This document shows, piece after piece, positions 19,320 to 28,933 of a DNA stretch of 64,000 nt (within the stretch, counting starts at the first letter, position 1; every line of letters starts with the position of its first letter). The position numbers and the translations under genes are program-made. The DNA is from CAVUXJ01 sp963814975 (GTDB lineage: Bacteria; Acidobacteriota; Vicinamibacteria; Vicinamibacterales; CAVVIG01). The notes below the pieces were generated by a model. The model did no database searches. It had not been told where the DNA came from and was given only the letters and a program-made list of their open reading frames with translations. The stretch lies in assembly GCA_963814975.1 (NCBI GenBank), contig CAWFFB010000016.1, forward strand, positions 60,489 through 124,488. The letters are read 5' to 3'.

Positions 19320-20411
19320 ATGACATCCCCAGATCGGCTCTCTGACATTCTTACGCCGGCGCTCGTCGTGGACGTCAACGCGCTCGAGCGCAACATACGG
19401 AAGATGGCCGAGTTCTTTGCGCCCCGCCGTTGCCAGCTGCGCCCGCACTTCAAGGCGCACAAGACACCGGAGATCGCCCGCCGCCAGCTCGCAGCGGGAG
19501 CGTGCAGCGGTCTGACCTGCGCGACGGTGTTCGAGGCCGAGTTCGCGGCTCGGTTATGCGACGACATCCTCATCGCGAACGAAGTCCTCGGTGCCGACAG
19601 CTGTCGCCGTGTGGCGACGCTTGCGAAGCGGGTACGCATGACGGTGGCTGTCGACTCGACCATCGGGCTGAACGCCATCAGTGTGGCGGCGCGGGAGGCG
19701 GGTGCCATGATCGGCGTGCTCGTGGACGTGAACGTTGGCCAGAACAGATGTGGTGTCGCGCCCGGCGACAGTGCGGTCACGCTCGGGACACTCGTCGCCG
19801 TCGCGCCTGGCGTCACCCTGCGGGGACTGATGGGGTACGAGGGGCACGCGGTCGCCATCGCGAATCGGCGCGAACGGGAAGCGGCCGTCTGCGCCTCGCT
19901 GCGCCAGCTCCTGACGACCAAACGCATGTTCGACGAGGCGGGACTCGCGACGACGACGATCTCGGCCGGCGGCACCGGCAGCTTCGACATCGGCGGCGCG
20001 ATGGACGGAATCACCGAGATCCAGGCAGGCTCGTACGCGTTGATGGACACCGATTACGCGCGACTCGACCTTCCATTCGAACACTCACTGTTCGTGCTTG
20101 GCACGGTCGTCAGCCGTCCGGCGCCGGAGCGGTGCGTCGCCGACTGCGGCCACAAGTCATGCACGAAGGATCACGGCCTTCCGTCGGTCAAGGACATTCC
20201 CGGCGCGTCCGTGCTCGCCCTCAACGACGAACACGCGACCATCGCGCTGCCGCCTGAGTGCACTCTGGCGATCGGCGATCGCATCCAGCTGCTGCCCTCG
20301 CATGTTGACCCGACGATGAACCTGCATGACGTGGTCTACGCCATTGACGGCGACGAGGTGATTGGGGCCTGGCCCGTCGCCGCCCGCGGCTACGCCGGAG
20401 CGGAGCGCTAA
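19320..20411 (+). CDS. D-threonine aldolase / D-serine dehydratase-like PLP enzyme
   Basis: A 363-residue fold-type III PLP enzyme (alanine-racemase-like N-terminal barrel). The PLP lysine motif is RPHFKAHKTPE (Lys45). The phosphate-binding and glycine-rich part is ISAGGTGSFDI. The C-terminal half has the DSD1-like metal region QLLPSHVDPTMNLHD. In characterised D-threonine aldolases and D-serine dehydratases a Cys or His follows the first His at this site. Here the position reads Asp, so metal use may differ. The enzyme should cleave or deaminate D-beta-hydroxy amino acids in the cytoplasm. It stands alone and converges on the next gene with a 16-base gap. Confidence 0.82.
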   Translation: MTSPDRLSDILTPALVVDVNALERNIRKMAEFFAPRRCQLRPHFKAHKTPEIARRQLAAGACSGLTCATVFEAEFAARLCDDILIANEVLGADSCRRVATLAKRVRMTVAVDSTIGLNAISVAAREAGAMIGVLVDVNVGQNRCGVAPGDSAVTLGTLVAVAPGVTLRGLMGYEGHAVAIANRREREAAVCASLRQLLTTKRMFDEAGLATTTISAGGTGSFDIGGAMDGITEIQAGSYALMDTDYARLDLPFEHSLFVLGTVVSRPAPERCVADCGHKSCTKDHGLPSVKDIPGASVLALNDEHATIALPPECTLAIGDRIQLLPSHVDPTMNLHDVVYAIDGDEVIGAWPVAARGYAGAER

Positions 20412-20427
20412 CGGTCTTGTAGCTGCG

Positions 20428-21348
20428 CTATCGGAGGCTCTCGACCGGAATATCGAAGTGCACGGTATTCACGTCACCGGCACTCTGAAACTGAACCCAG
20501 ACTCGATAGGCGCCCGGCCGTGGGAAGACGATCTCAAACTCCACTCGCGGCCCGCCATCGGCGAGAAATGGGTGTTCGTGCATCATGTCGATCAGGTCGT
20601 TACTCGCCACGAGCATGTGACCCCATACCCCCAGGTACCTCTGAAGCCCGTGCTCGCCCTCGACGACGAAGCGCAGCTGCGTCCGCTCGGTCGCGACCGG
20701 CTGTGCGGGAATCGTATTGAGTGACACTCTGAGATTCGTCGCGTCTTTGGAGGAATAGTCGCGATTGAGATGAACGGGTGGTGGAGGCTCGCCTCGAACG
20801 AACACGGTTTCGCTGGAGAGCTGGGGCATGCCGCCGTCTGGAAAAAAATCTCCCAGGACGCGATACATGCCCGGTCTTGGAAACGTGATCGGATACTGAA
20901 ACACGCCATCGACGACCAGCGATGGGTGGCCGTGTTCAAAAAACTGCAGGTCCTGGCTCACCACGAATGCGTGAAAGAGCTTCTCGTGGACAAGATTGAA
21001 ACCGCTGACCAGGCGATCCTTCCACGGGTCGTGGACCGAGAACTGCAGGACCGCCTGCCGCCCCGGCTGCGGCGTCTCCGGAATAGTGACAACATCGGTG
21101 TGGAACTCGACCGGCTCCGGAACGCCTGGAACCAAAGCCATTCCACAACGGCGACACTTCCCGGCTCTGTCCGAACGGACGTCGGGATCCATCGGGCAGC
21201 TGTAGACGACCGCCTGAGAAGGATCGAAAACCGGCGCATTCTCTGAGATGTGCTGTGCAACAAGCGGCGCGCCGCGCACAGCCTGGTCCGAGGGTGCCGC
21301 CAGGCAGTAGGTAACGACAGCCACCAGGCCCATCGGCGGTATGTGCAT
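20428..21348 (-). CDS. Secreted protein with heavy-metal-binding domain
   Basis: A 306-residue protein with a signal-like hydrophobic N-terminus (MHIPPMGLVAVVTYCLAAP). A small metal-binding motif VVYSCPMDPDVRSD...GKCRRCGMALVPG lies at about 47-75. This matches the heavy-metal-binding domain (CPM(H/D)P ... CGM.L) found in Cu/Ag efflux adaptors. The remainder consists of beta-sandwich-like repeats with FEHGHPSL, MYRVLGDFFPDGG and MMHEHPFLADGG, giving several His and Met clusters. It probably binds copper in the periplasm. It is divergent from the cytochrome at 21408 at the left edge of the metal locus. Confidence 0.75.
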   Translation of the reverse strand: MHIPPMGLVAVVTYCLAAPSDQAVRGAPLVAQHISENAPVFDPSQAVVYSCPMDPDVRSDRAGKCRRCGMALVPGVPEPVEFHTDVVTIPETPQPGRQAVLQFSVHDPWKDRLVSGFNLVHEKLFHAFVVSQDLQFFEHGHPSLVVDGVFQYPITFPRPGMYRVLGDFFPDGGMPQLSSETVFVRGEPPPPVHLNRDYSSKDATNLRVSLNTIPAQPVATERTQLRFVVEGEHGLQRYLGVWGHMLVASNDLIDMMHEHPFLADGGPRVEFEIVFPRPGAYRVWVQFQSAGDVNTVHFDIPVESLR

Positions 21349-21407
21349 GCTTTCTTTGTAAGTCCATTTGGTGCGCGTGTCAAAGAACGATCTGCTAACC
21401 TCGACCA

Positions 21408-22079
21408 GTGAGACGCGCGCTGCTGCTCCTCCTCGCCAACATGCAGCTCAGCGCCCTTGCCGAGGCGCACGGCACCGGCGCAACGATCACGTGGAATCGG
21501 GAGATCTCACGGATCGTCTACGACAAGTGCGCGTCGTGTCATCGGCCCCAGGGGCCCGCGTTCTCGTTGACGACATTCCTCGACGTGCAGCCGCGCGGAA
21601 CGGCAATCAAGGATGTCGTGCTTTCACGCCGGATGCCACCGTGGGGAGCGGTCAAGGGGTTTGGGCAGTTCCGCAACGACCAGGCGCTGTCGCAGGAGCA
21701 GATCGAGCTGATCACGAAGTGGGTTGATGGCGGCATCAGGCGTGGCAACAACGCGAGCATGCTGCCGAAGATGCCGGACTTCAAACCGGACGCACCGTTC
21801 GCCGCTTCACGCGATGCGCTTCGGGTCAGCGGGCGATTCACCCTCGTGCGCGCGATGGTATTGGACGGGCTGCTCCCCGAGCGCATCCCGGCAGACCAGT
21901 CAATGCAGGTTGTCGCGGTGATGCCAAGTGGACATGTGGAACCTCTTGTGTGGCTGCATGGCTACGACGCGCGCCATTCCCATCCCTTCCTCTTCAGGCG
22001 ACCGCTTCACCTTCCCGCGGGAGCAGTCATTCAAGGCGTGCCGTCGGACGCGGTCATCGCGCTGATTGCCAGCTCATGA
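21408..22079 (+). CDS. Secreted c-type cytochrome-like protein
   Basis: Translation starts with GTG at 21408 and opens a signal peptide (RRALLLLLANMQLSALAEAHG). A haem site CASCH follows at about residue 44, with the downstream RMPPWGAVKGFGQF typical of cytochrome domains from Acidobacteria and Planctomycetes that accompany copper proteins. The C-terminal 100 residues are beta-rich and contain LHGYDARHSHPFLF, with paired His that could bind metal. The protein has 223 residues. Its place between two metal-binding genes suggests a role in periplasmic redox handling of copper, which is inference. Confidence 0.7.
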   Translation: MRRALLLLLANMQLSALAEAHGTGATITWNREISRIVYDKCASCHRPQGPAFSLTTFLDVQPRGTAIKDVVLSRRMPPWGAVKGFGQFRNDQALSQEQIELITKWVDGGIRRGNNASMLPKMPDFKPDAPFAASRDALRVSGRFTLVRAMVLDGLLPERIPADQSMQVVAVMPSGHVEPLVWLHGYDARHSHPFLFRRPLHLPAGAVIQGVPSDAVIALIASS

Positions 22080-22187
22080 CAGTGTTCTGACGAACAGTTC
22101 AGGAAGACTTCAGGTACCAGGCTCCGATTCTTTACTAGAATTTCCTTCGAGCAGCGCTTGCGTACTCATGCTGCTGGAGGATGATGC

Positions 22188-23828
22188 ATGACGTCTCGTC
22201 GTTGCCGGCCGGCCTTCGCAGTCGCTGTTCTGTCCATGTTGCTTGCGACAGCAGGAGCAGTGTCCGGGCAGGCGCCCCAGACCCAGGCGCCGATGAACAT
22301 GGCCAACATGGATCACCGCGGCGGCATACGAGGTTCGGTCCGCGGAGCGGACAATGCACCTGTTGCCGATACCGCGGTGACGGCCGTGGACGCAACGAAT
22401 GGCGCGCGCTTCGAAGCGATGACCGATGCCCAGGGCGCGTATGCCTTCGGAGCCCTACCGGTGGGAAGCTACAACATCACTGTGTTGTCCGCCGGGCTGA
22501 CCGCGTTCCGGCGGCAGGGTGTGGCGGTCACCGCCGACCAGACCGTGCAGCTCGACATCACGCTCGATGCCGCGTCCGCTTCACAAGCGGCCGACGCCGA
22601 GCGGCAGGACCTGCTCCAGCAGGTGGCCGACCTCAAACAGCGCGTCACGGACCTGGAATCGAACACCGTGCTCTCGGAGCCCGAGACACGCGTGCGGCGG
22701 GTCGAAGTCTACGTCGACGAGAACGGCAACGAGTACGACGAGCCGGTGCCCGGGGCGAAGCCGGCGATCACCTATCGGCGCGAGCGCGTATATCGCCGTC
22801 AGACCATCAACGAGAAGATTGAAGAGGCGCTGGCCGACGCCGAGAAGAACAGCGTGGGCATCGGCGTCGATGCCGCCATCACGACGCAGTACGCCAAGCG
22901 CACGAAGGGCGGCGCCGACCGGGTGGACAATCATGCGTACGCCCTGGCGTCCGCCGATCTGTTTTTCACGGCCGGGATCGCGCAGCACACGGTGTTCTTC
23001 GCCGACATCGTCGCCCTGAGCGGCGCGCCGCCGGACGCGGAGATCCCGAGCCTCACGCTGTTGAACGGATACACGGCCCGCCTGGTTCGGCAGAACGAAC
23101 TGAACCTCCGCGAGGTGTGGTTGCGGACGGAGCTCTTCGGCCAGCGGCTGGCCCTGACGACGGGGCGCCTCGACCTCACCAACTACTTCGATGCGAACGC
23201 ATTGTCCAACGATGAGAGCACGCAGTTCCTCAGCGACGCGCTCGTCAACAACCAGATGCTGGGCCTCTCCAGCAACGGCACCGGCATCGCCGCCGAGTTC
23301 GACCCGAAAAACGGCTTCCGGCTGAAGTTCGGCTTGCAGCAGAGCAACACGGACGCGACCAACCTGTCGGATTCGATGTACACGTTGAGCGAGGTCGGTT
23401 ATACGTTCACGCCGCTCGCCTTGCCAGAGGGCAGCTATCGGCTCTGGTTCAGGACCGACAATACCTCGGACGACATCCGCAAGGGCGTCGGGATCAGCGT
23501 CGATCAGAAGCTGACGAATGCCGTCGGCCTGTTTGCGCGCTACGGCACGCAGGATCTCGACGACGACGGCCGCGATCACTACTGGAGCGCCGGCGTCGGC
23601 TTCCAGAACGGCTTCATCTTCAATCCCCAGGACACCTGGGGTGTCGGCTATTCACAGATGAGGCTGCAATCCGGGGATCGTGAGAAGCTGGTGGAGGGCT
23701 ACTACAACCTGCTCCTCACGGATCGGCTGCGGCTGTCGTTTCATCTTACGCATGCGCTCGAGACGCCGGTTGGGGGAGAGAAATTCGGCTACCTGCTGCC
23801 GGGCGTCCGGCTGCAGGCCGCGTTCTAG
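22188..23828 (+). CDS. Outer-membrane porin with carboxypeptidase-regulatory-like domain and coiled coil
   Basis: A 546-residue protein. A signal peptide ends near residue 28. A Met-rich patch MNMANMDHRGG is followed by a carboxypeptidase regulatory-like domain (about 45-125, GAYAFGALPVGSYNI). A coiled coil covers about 135-165, then a charged linker containing VYVDENGNEYDEPVPG. The last 340 residues look like a beta-barrel of the carbohydrate-selective porin type, with alternating aromatic strands and a final strand ending in Phe (LLPGVRLQAAF). Such barrels sit in the outer membrane. It begins an apparent co-directional set with the YVTN, CusB-like and CusA-like genes and may provide the outer-membrane exit, because no TolC/CusC-type gene is present. 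Confidence 0.78.
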   Translation: MTSRRCRPAFAVAVLSMLLATAGAVSGQAPQTQAPMNMANMDHRGGIRGSVRGADNAPVADTAVTAVDATNGARFEAMTDAQGAYAFGALPVGSYNITVLSAGLTAFRRQGVAVTADQTVQLDITLDAASASQAADAERQDLLQQVADLKQRVTDLESNTVLSEPETRVRRVEVYVDENGNEYDEPVPGAKPAITYRRERVYRRQTINEKIEEALADAEKNSVGIGVDAAITTQYAKRTKGGADRVDNHAYALASADLFFTAGIAQHTVFFADIVALSGAPPDAEIPSLTLLNGYTARLVRQNELNLREVWLRTELFGQRLALTTGRLDLTNYFDANALSNDESTQFLSDALVNNQMLGLSSNGTGIAAEFDPKNGFRLKFGLQQSNTDATNLSDSMYTLSEVGYTFTPLALPEGSYRLWFRTDNTSDDIRKGVGISVDQKLTNAVGLFARYGTQDLDDDGRDHYWSAGVGFQNGFIFNPQDTWGVGYSQMRLQSGDREKLVEGYYNLLLTDRLRLSFHLTHALETPVGGEKFGYLLPGVRLQAAF

Positions 23829-23856
23829 GTTCGGGGTCAGGCCAGGAGCAACTGCC

Positions 23857-25050
23857 ATGTTCAACACGATACGACGCATCGTCATCGCCAGCTTCATCGC
23901 GGCGGGAGTCGCGGCCGGCGCCAGCTCCGCTCTCGACGCTCAAGGAGTCAAGATCTCCGATCCGACGTCGGTGGTCATGATCGTCAACCGGGACTCGAAC
24001 GACATCGGGTTCATGGACATCAAGACCAACAAGATGATCGGGAACGTGTTCCTGGGCAACAATGTCAACCCGCACATGGTGATGATGTCGCCGGACGGCC
24101 GCTACGTCGTCACCGGCGGCACGCGCGCCAACAAGGCGTTCATCATCGACACGCGAACGTTGCAGCTCGTCAAGGTGATCCCGACGGACATTGCGCCAGA
24201 GCACCTCGCGTTCTCGCCCGATAGCCGCTGGTACTATCAGGGTAATCCGGATGGCGATTCGATCTCGGTGATCGACATGCAGTCGCTCAGCAAGATCAAG
24301 ACCATCCCCGGGTTCGTCGAGCCGCTCAACGTCACCTTTCTGCCCGACGGCTCGAAAGCCTATATCGGCAACTACGGCGCGCACTGGGTCGGGGTCATCG
24401 ACGTGCGGCGGCACGAGCTGCTGAAGAAGATCCAGGTCGGCAGCATGCCGGCGGTCTCGAAGCTGGACCCGGCCAAGTACCTGAGCGAGATCAAGGGGAT
24501 CAACATCGCCGCGCCATCCATCGACGGCCGCTTCCTGTACGCGGCCGACAGCGACCTGGCCATCGTCGGTGTCATCGACACCCGAGAAGACAAGGTGATC
24601 AAGACGATCCGCGTGGGGCGGGATCCGTGGCGCATCTACATGAGCCACGACGGCAAGTACGGCATTACCGCCAACAACGGCGACCAGACCATCTCGATCA
24701 TCGATACGAGGTCAAACACTGTCGCGGCGACGCTCGAGGCGGGTCCGGACATGACCGGCATCAACTTCGCGGGCGGCAAGGCCTATGTCATCAGCTCGAC
24801 GAGCGGATTCGTCTACGTCTACGACATGTCCAGTCTGAAACCGGCCGGGCGCATCAGGATCGGCGTCAACATTCAGTTGGAAACGGCGACGACCGATGCC
24901 CAGGATCGAAAGATCTATCTGGCGGAATCGACCAACCACGAGGTCGTGATCATCGATTCCATGGACAACTCCATCCAGCGCGTCAGGAACGTGGGGCTCT
25001 TTCCATGGGGCACGCACATCATGGATAGTAAGGACAACTACTGCCACTGA
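23857..25050 (+). CDS. YVTN-family beta-propeller protein (secreted)
   Basis: The ATG at 23857 is preceded by ccaggagcaa and opens a signal peptide (MFNTIRRIVIASFIAAG, cleavage near ALDAQ). The 397-residue protein is built of seven or so propeller repeats such as VVMIVNRDSNDIGFMDIKTNKM, SISVIDMQSL and TISIIDTRSNTV (partly quoted). This is the YVTN/cytochrome-D1-like pattern. Several Met and His residues face loops (NPHMVMMSPDG). The role may be a periplasmic scaffold or metal-binding protein. It sits 28 bases after the porin gene and 61 bases before the adaptor gene, with a hairpin in the latter gap. Confidence 0.82.
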   Translation: MFNTIRRIVIASFIAAGVAAGASSALDAQGVKISDPTSVVMIVNRDSNDIGFMDIKTNKMIGNVFLGNNVNPHMVMMSPDGRYVVTGGTRANKAFIIDTRTLQLVKVIPTDIAPEHLAFSPDSRWYYQGNPDGDSISVIDMQSLSKIKTIPGFVEPLNVTFLPDGSKAYIGNYGAHWVGVIDVRRHELLKKIQVGSMPAVSKLDPAKYLSEIKGINIAAPSIDGRFLYAADSDLAIVGVIDTREDKVIKTIRVGRDPWRIYMSHDGKYGITANNGDQTISIIDTRSNTVAATLEAGPDMTGINFAGGKAYVISSTSGFVYVYDMSSLKPAGRIRIGVNIQLETATTDAQDRKIYLAESTNHEVVIIDSMDNSIQRVRNVGLFPWGTHIMDSKDNYCH

Positions 25051-25068
25051 GACCGGACGAGAGGCTGC

Positions 25069-25091
25069 CTGCCAGCCGTGCCGGCTGGCAG
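25069..25091. repeat. Intercistronic hairpin
   Basis: A perfect 9-base stem (CTGCCAGCC / GGCTGGCAG) with a 5-base loop lies between the propeller gene and the adaptor gene. It has no following T-run. It may be an RNA-processing or stability hairpin that makes expression of the upstream porin/propeller part differ from the pump part. Confidence 0.5.
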
Positions 25092-25111
25092 CCTGATTCC
25101 ACAGCACGGAT

Positions 25112-25777
25112 ATGCCGTGTCCCCTTCGCCCCACGTTCGTCGGCACCGCGCTGCTCGTGGTCCTGATCTGCGCCAATCCGTTGGGTCAGAGCATTCGGGA
25201 TCGCATACGCCTGAGCAGGGACAAGCAAACGCCCATTACCGAAGCCCAGGCCAACGAGCTTACCCTCACGCTCAACGACGCGGCGGTCCGCCCAATCCAG
25301 GTCTGGATCCGCACCGCCGGCACAATCGACGGAACGGGTCGAAACATCACCGCGTCCCTCTTCGGAGCGACTGCCGGTCACATCAAGGTGGGCCAGCGCG
25401 TCCGCGCGTTTCCGCCAGCGTCGCGGTCGTCGATGTTCCAGGCAAAGATCACGAAGGTGGCGATACAGGGCGACAGGACGTTGGTCACGGCCGTGCTCTC
25501 AGGTCCCGCGCACGAGGGGAGCTTGCGCTACATCCTCGAGATCGTGACCGAGCCGCTGGAATCTCTTTCGGTGCCGAACGAAGCAATCATCGAGGCCGAC
25601 GGCAAGCACGTGGTCTACGTTCAAGCCGAAAAGGGCCGATACCTGCCACGGGAGATTGAGCCCGGTCTCCAAGGCGAGCTGTACACGCAGGTGCTGAATG
25701 GCCTGAAGGCCGGCGAGCAGGTCGTGACGTTCGGGAGCTTCTTTATCGACGCCGATCACAAGCTGAAGGGCTTCTAA
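25112..25777 (+). CDS. Short CusB-like membrane-fusion protein (RND adaptor)
   Basis: A 221-residue protein starting with a hydrophobic segment (FVGTALLVVLICANPLG). The beta-barrel portion (KVGQRVRAFPPA...) and the membrane-proximal domain are present. The latter has SVPNEAIIEADGKHVVYV, PREIEPGLQGELY and LNGLKAGEQVVTFGSFFIDADHKLKG, which match the CusB/HlyD C-terminus. The N-terminal alpha-helical hairpin and lipoyl halves seen in 380-450-residue CusB proteins are missing. Since the frame is open and the signal segment is intact, this looks like a compact form, not a fragment. It precedes the pump gene by 9 bases. Confidence 0.75.
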   Translation: MPCPLRPTFVGTALLVVLICANPLGQSIRDRIRLSRDKQTPITEAQANELTLTLNDAAVRPIQVWIRTAGTIDGTGRNITASLFGATAGHIKVGQRVRAFPPASRSSMFQAKITKVAIQGDRTLVTAVLSGPAHEGSLRYILEIVTEPLESLSVPNEAIIEADGKHVVYVQAEKGRYLPREIEPGLQGELYTQVLNGLKAGEQVVTFGSFFIDADHKLKGF

Positions 25778-25786
25778 GTCCAAGCA

Positions 25787-28700
25787 ATGATCACCGCCAT
25801 CATCCGGGGAGTCATCCAGCACCGTTGGCTGGTCTGGGCCCTCACCGGCTCACTGGTCGTCCTGAGCGCCTACGCGCTACGCACCGCGCCGCTCGACGCC
25901 ATCCCCGACATCGCCGATCCCCAGGTGATCGTCTACTCGAAGTGGGCCCGTAGCCCGCTCGTCATCGAAACCGAGGTGACCGAGCCGATCATCCGGGCGC
26001 TCGCCGGCTCGCCGGAGATCCAGTCGATCCGCGGCACCTCGCACATGGGGTACTCCTTCGTCTACGTCATCCTGCGTGATGCGGGACGGCGGGCGGCGGT
26101 TCGCCAGTATGTCGCCGACCGGCTGAGCGCCATCCGGACGCAGCTTCCCGTCGACGCCAACGTCGTCATCGGGCCCAATGCAAGCAGCGTCGGCTGGATC
26201 TTCCAATACGCGCTCGTCGACAAGGAGCGCACTCGCGACTTGCGCGAACTGCGGCTGTTGAACGAGAGCACGGTCAAGCCGGCGCTGCAGTCGGCAGCCG
26301 GTGTGGCGGAAGTCGCGTCGGTGGGCGGGCTCGAGAAGCAGTTTCAGGTGCGATTGCTGCCACCGCTCTTGGGGGAGCGCGGAATCACCCTCCGGCAGGT
26401 CATTACCGCCTTTCAGGGCGCGTTCCAGGAGGCGGGGGGCCGCACCATCGAGGTGACGAACCGGGAGTACCAGCTGCGGGGGTCGGTGAACACCGACGAC
26501 CTTGACCAGCTCGAATACCTGGTGCTCGGCCGCGATAAGTCCGGACAGGCCGTCCACCTGCGTGACGTCGGGTACCTGCAGGTGGGCTACGACCTTCGCC
26601 GGGGCATCGCCGACCTTGACGGCGAGGGCGAGGTCGTGGGTGGCATCGCCATCATGGAACAAGGACGCAACGTCCTCGCGGTCACCAGCGCGCTGCAGGA
26701 GAAGCTCCGGCAGATCCTGCCGTCGCTGCCACCAGGAATCGAAGTCGTCACCACCTACGACCGCTCGTCGCTCATCTGGGACACGCTCCTGAGCTTCTTC
26801 CAGGCCATCGGCTACGAGCTGATCGTGGTGATCGTCGTCATCGCGCTTGCGCTGAAGAACGTTCGCGCGGCGGTGGCGCCGGTATCCATTCTCCTGCTCG
26901 GAACGCTGTTCACCGCGCTGCCGCTGTCGGCATTCGACCAGACGATCAACCTGTTCGCGCTCGCCGGTCTCTCGATCGCCATTGGCGAGATGGCTGACGC
27001 GACGATTGTGATCGTCGAGAACTGCACGGCGGAGCTGGCACGACGCGGCGAGGTCACGGCGGCCGAGCGCAGGGAGACAATCATCCGCGCCACTGCCAAG
27101 ATGACCCGCCCGCTGCTGTTCTCGATGCTGATCATCGTGACCTCGTTCCTACCGATCTTCTTCCTGGGCGCGCGCGAGGGACGCCTCTTCAACCCGCTGG
27201 CGTTCAGCAAGACGTTCGCGATGGCGTTCTCGACGCTGCTGACGCTGTTTCTGCTGCCGGCAATCATCGCGTGGGTCTTCAGGCGCCATGTCGCGCCTGC
27301 CAGCGGCCCGACGGAGAGCCGCTTTGTTCACGCCTACCGTCACGCGCTGATCCGCACGATCCGCTATCGCTACGCATTCGCGGCTGTCAGCACCGTGCTG
27401 CTCATCGCGGCGGCGATCGTGATGGCCGGCTTTCAGAAGGACTACATGCCGGAGATGGAGGAAGGCTCGATCCTCTACATGCCGACGACGCTGCCCGGAC
27501 TTCCGTCGAAGGAAGCTGGCTGGATCCTGCAGCAGATGGACAAGAAGCTGAAGGCGTTTCCAGAGGTGCAACGCGTCTTCGGCAAGCTCGGTCGGGCGGA
27601 TACCGCAACCGATCCTGCCCCCGTCGAGATGATCGAGACCACGGTCACGCTGAAGCCTCAGTCGCAGTGGCGCGAGGGAATGACCAAGGACCGACTCGTC
27701 GCCGAGATGAACGAAGCGATGCAGGTGATCGGCTACGTCAACAGCTGGACGCAGCCGATCAACACGCGCGTCATGATGCAGGACACCGGTATTCAAACGC
27801 CGGTTGGCATCAAGGTAAAGGGGGCCGAGTTGGCGGTCGTCGAGGAGGTGGCCAAGACGGTCGAAGGGCTGCTCAAGGACATGCCGGGGACGCAGGCGGT
27901 CATCGCCGAACGCATCTCGCGCGGCTACTTCGTGGACGCCCGGCTCGACCTCGAGCGCATGGCTGCGCGCGGCGTGACCGTCGATGAAGCCATGCAGACC
28001 GTCCAGTTTGCCATTGGCGGTGACAACGTCGTCGGGATCAGGCAGCCGGACAAGACCATCGTGCCGTTGGCCATCCAGTACTCGCCCGAATACGTGGACA
28101 CGCTGGCGAAAGTCAGGGATACACCCGTGATCACGGCCGGTGGCCGCCCGGTGCCGCTTGGGGAGATCGCCGACGTGGCAGTGCGCGAGGCGCCAGAGAT
28201 GATCCGGAACGACAATGGCGATCTGGCCGGGTACGTCTACGTCTACCTCGACGCCGTGACCGCACCGGAGTACGTTGAACGAGCACAGGAATACCTGCGA
28301 ACCAGGCTCACCATGCCGCCGGGGTATGCCATCGAGTGGACGGGTCTATATCAGTACTCGGAGGACGCGCGCTCGACCCTGCGCATCGTCGTGCCGATCA
28401 CGCTGGCCATCATGTTCGCGCTGCTCGTCATGGCGTTCCATTCCATTGCTCACAGTGCGCTCATCATGCTGTCGGCGCCATTCGCCCTCGTGGGCGGCGT
28501 CTGGCTCCAGTGGTATCAGGGGTACTCCATGACCACGGCGGTGATCATCGGGTATGTGTCGCTCTTCGCCGTTGCGATTCAAACCGGCATCATCATGATC
28601 GAGTTCATCCGGGAAGCGCTGGCACAGCGAACTGGAGCGCAGTCCTACATGGAGGCGGTGATTGAAGGCTCAGTCGCCCGACTCAGACCAAAGCTGATGA

Positions 28701-28933
28701 CCGTGGCGACAACAGTGCTGGGACTGCTGCCAATCATGTTTGCCAGCGGCGCAGGTATGGATATCGCGAAGCCGATCGCCACGCCAACGTTTGGCGGGAT
28801 GGTCACCTCGACGATTTACGTGCTGTTCCTGATTCCCTGTCTCTTTGCTATTGGTGAGGATATCCGGCGGCGCTGGCCGGAACGACTTGGCGTCTCGCTT
28901 CCATCCCACCTGCTCGGAGAAGAGTCGCGATGA
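25787..28933 (+). CDS. cusA: CusA-like heavy-metal efflux RND pump
   Basis: A 1048-residue RND permease of the heavy-metal (HME) class. It shows the first helix (about 13-31), the periplasmic porter domain, helices 2-6 (about 340-500), a second porter domain and the last helices (about 870-1030). The TM4 motif SIAIGEMADATIVIVEN holds the proton-relay Asp and the Glu-Asn of HME pumps. The metal-region segments EMEEGSILYMPTTLPG and MMQDTGIQTPVGIKVKG match CusA, with conserved Met residues, which argues for Cu(I)/Ag(I). It exports metal from the periplasm or cytoplasm across the envelope with an adaptor. The next gene overlaps its stop by 4 bases. Confidence 0.9.
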   Translation: MITAIIRGVIQHRWLVWALTGSLVVLSAYALRTAPLDAIPDIADPQVIVYSKWARSPLVIETEVTEPIIRALAGSPEIQSIRGTSHMGYSFVYVILRDAGRRAAVRQYVADRLSAIRTQLPVDANVVIGPNASSVGWIFQYALVDKERTRDLRELRLLNESTVKPALQSAAGVAEVASVGGLEKQFQVRLLPPLLGERGITLRQVITAFQGAFQEAGGRTIEVTNREYQLRGSVNTDDLDQLEYLVLGRDKSGQAVHLRDVGYLQVGYDLRRGIADLDGEGEVVGGIAIMEQGRNVLAVTSALQEKLRQILPSLPPGIEVVTTYDRSSLIWDTLLSFFQAIGYELIVVIVVIALALKNVRAAVAPVSILLLGTLFTALPLSAFDQTINLFALAGLSIAIGEMADATIVIVENCTAELARRGEVTAAERRETIIRATAKMTRPLLFSMLIIVTSFLPIFFLGAREGRLFNPLAFSKTFAMAFSTLLTLFLLPAIIAWVFRRHVAPASGPTESRFVHAYRHALIRTIRYRYAFAAVSTVLLIAAAIVMAGFQKDYMPEMEEGSILYMPTTLPGLPSKEAGWILQQMDKKLKAFPEVQRVFGKLGRADTATDPAPVEMIETTVTLKPQSQWREGMTKDRLVAEMNEAMQVIGYVNSWTQPINTRVMMQDTGIQTPVGIKVKGAELAVVEEVAKTVEGLLKDMPGTQAVIAERISRGYFVDARLDLERMAARGVTVDEAMQTVQFAIGGDNVVGIRQPDKTIVPLAIQYSPEYVDTLAKVRDTPVITAGGRPVPLGEIADVAVREAPEMIRNDNGDLAGYVYVYLDAVTAPEYVERAQEYLRTRLTMPPGYAIEWTGLYQYSEDARSTLRIVVPITLAIMFALLVMAFHSIAHSALIMLSAPFALVGGVWLQWYQGYSMTTAVIIGYVSLFAVAIQTGIIMIEFIREALAQRTGAQSYMEAVIEGSVARLRPKLMTVATTVLGLLPIMFASGAGMDIAKPIATPTFGGMVTSTIYVLFLIPCLFAIGEDIRRRWPERLGVSLPSHLLGEESR

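Noticed and set aside
22581..23579. Long minus-strand frame opposite the porin
   Set aside because: Antisense shadow with Arg/Val/Asp-rich composition and no domain.
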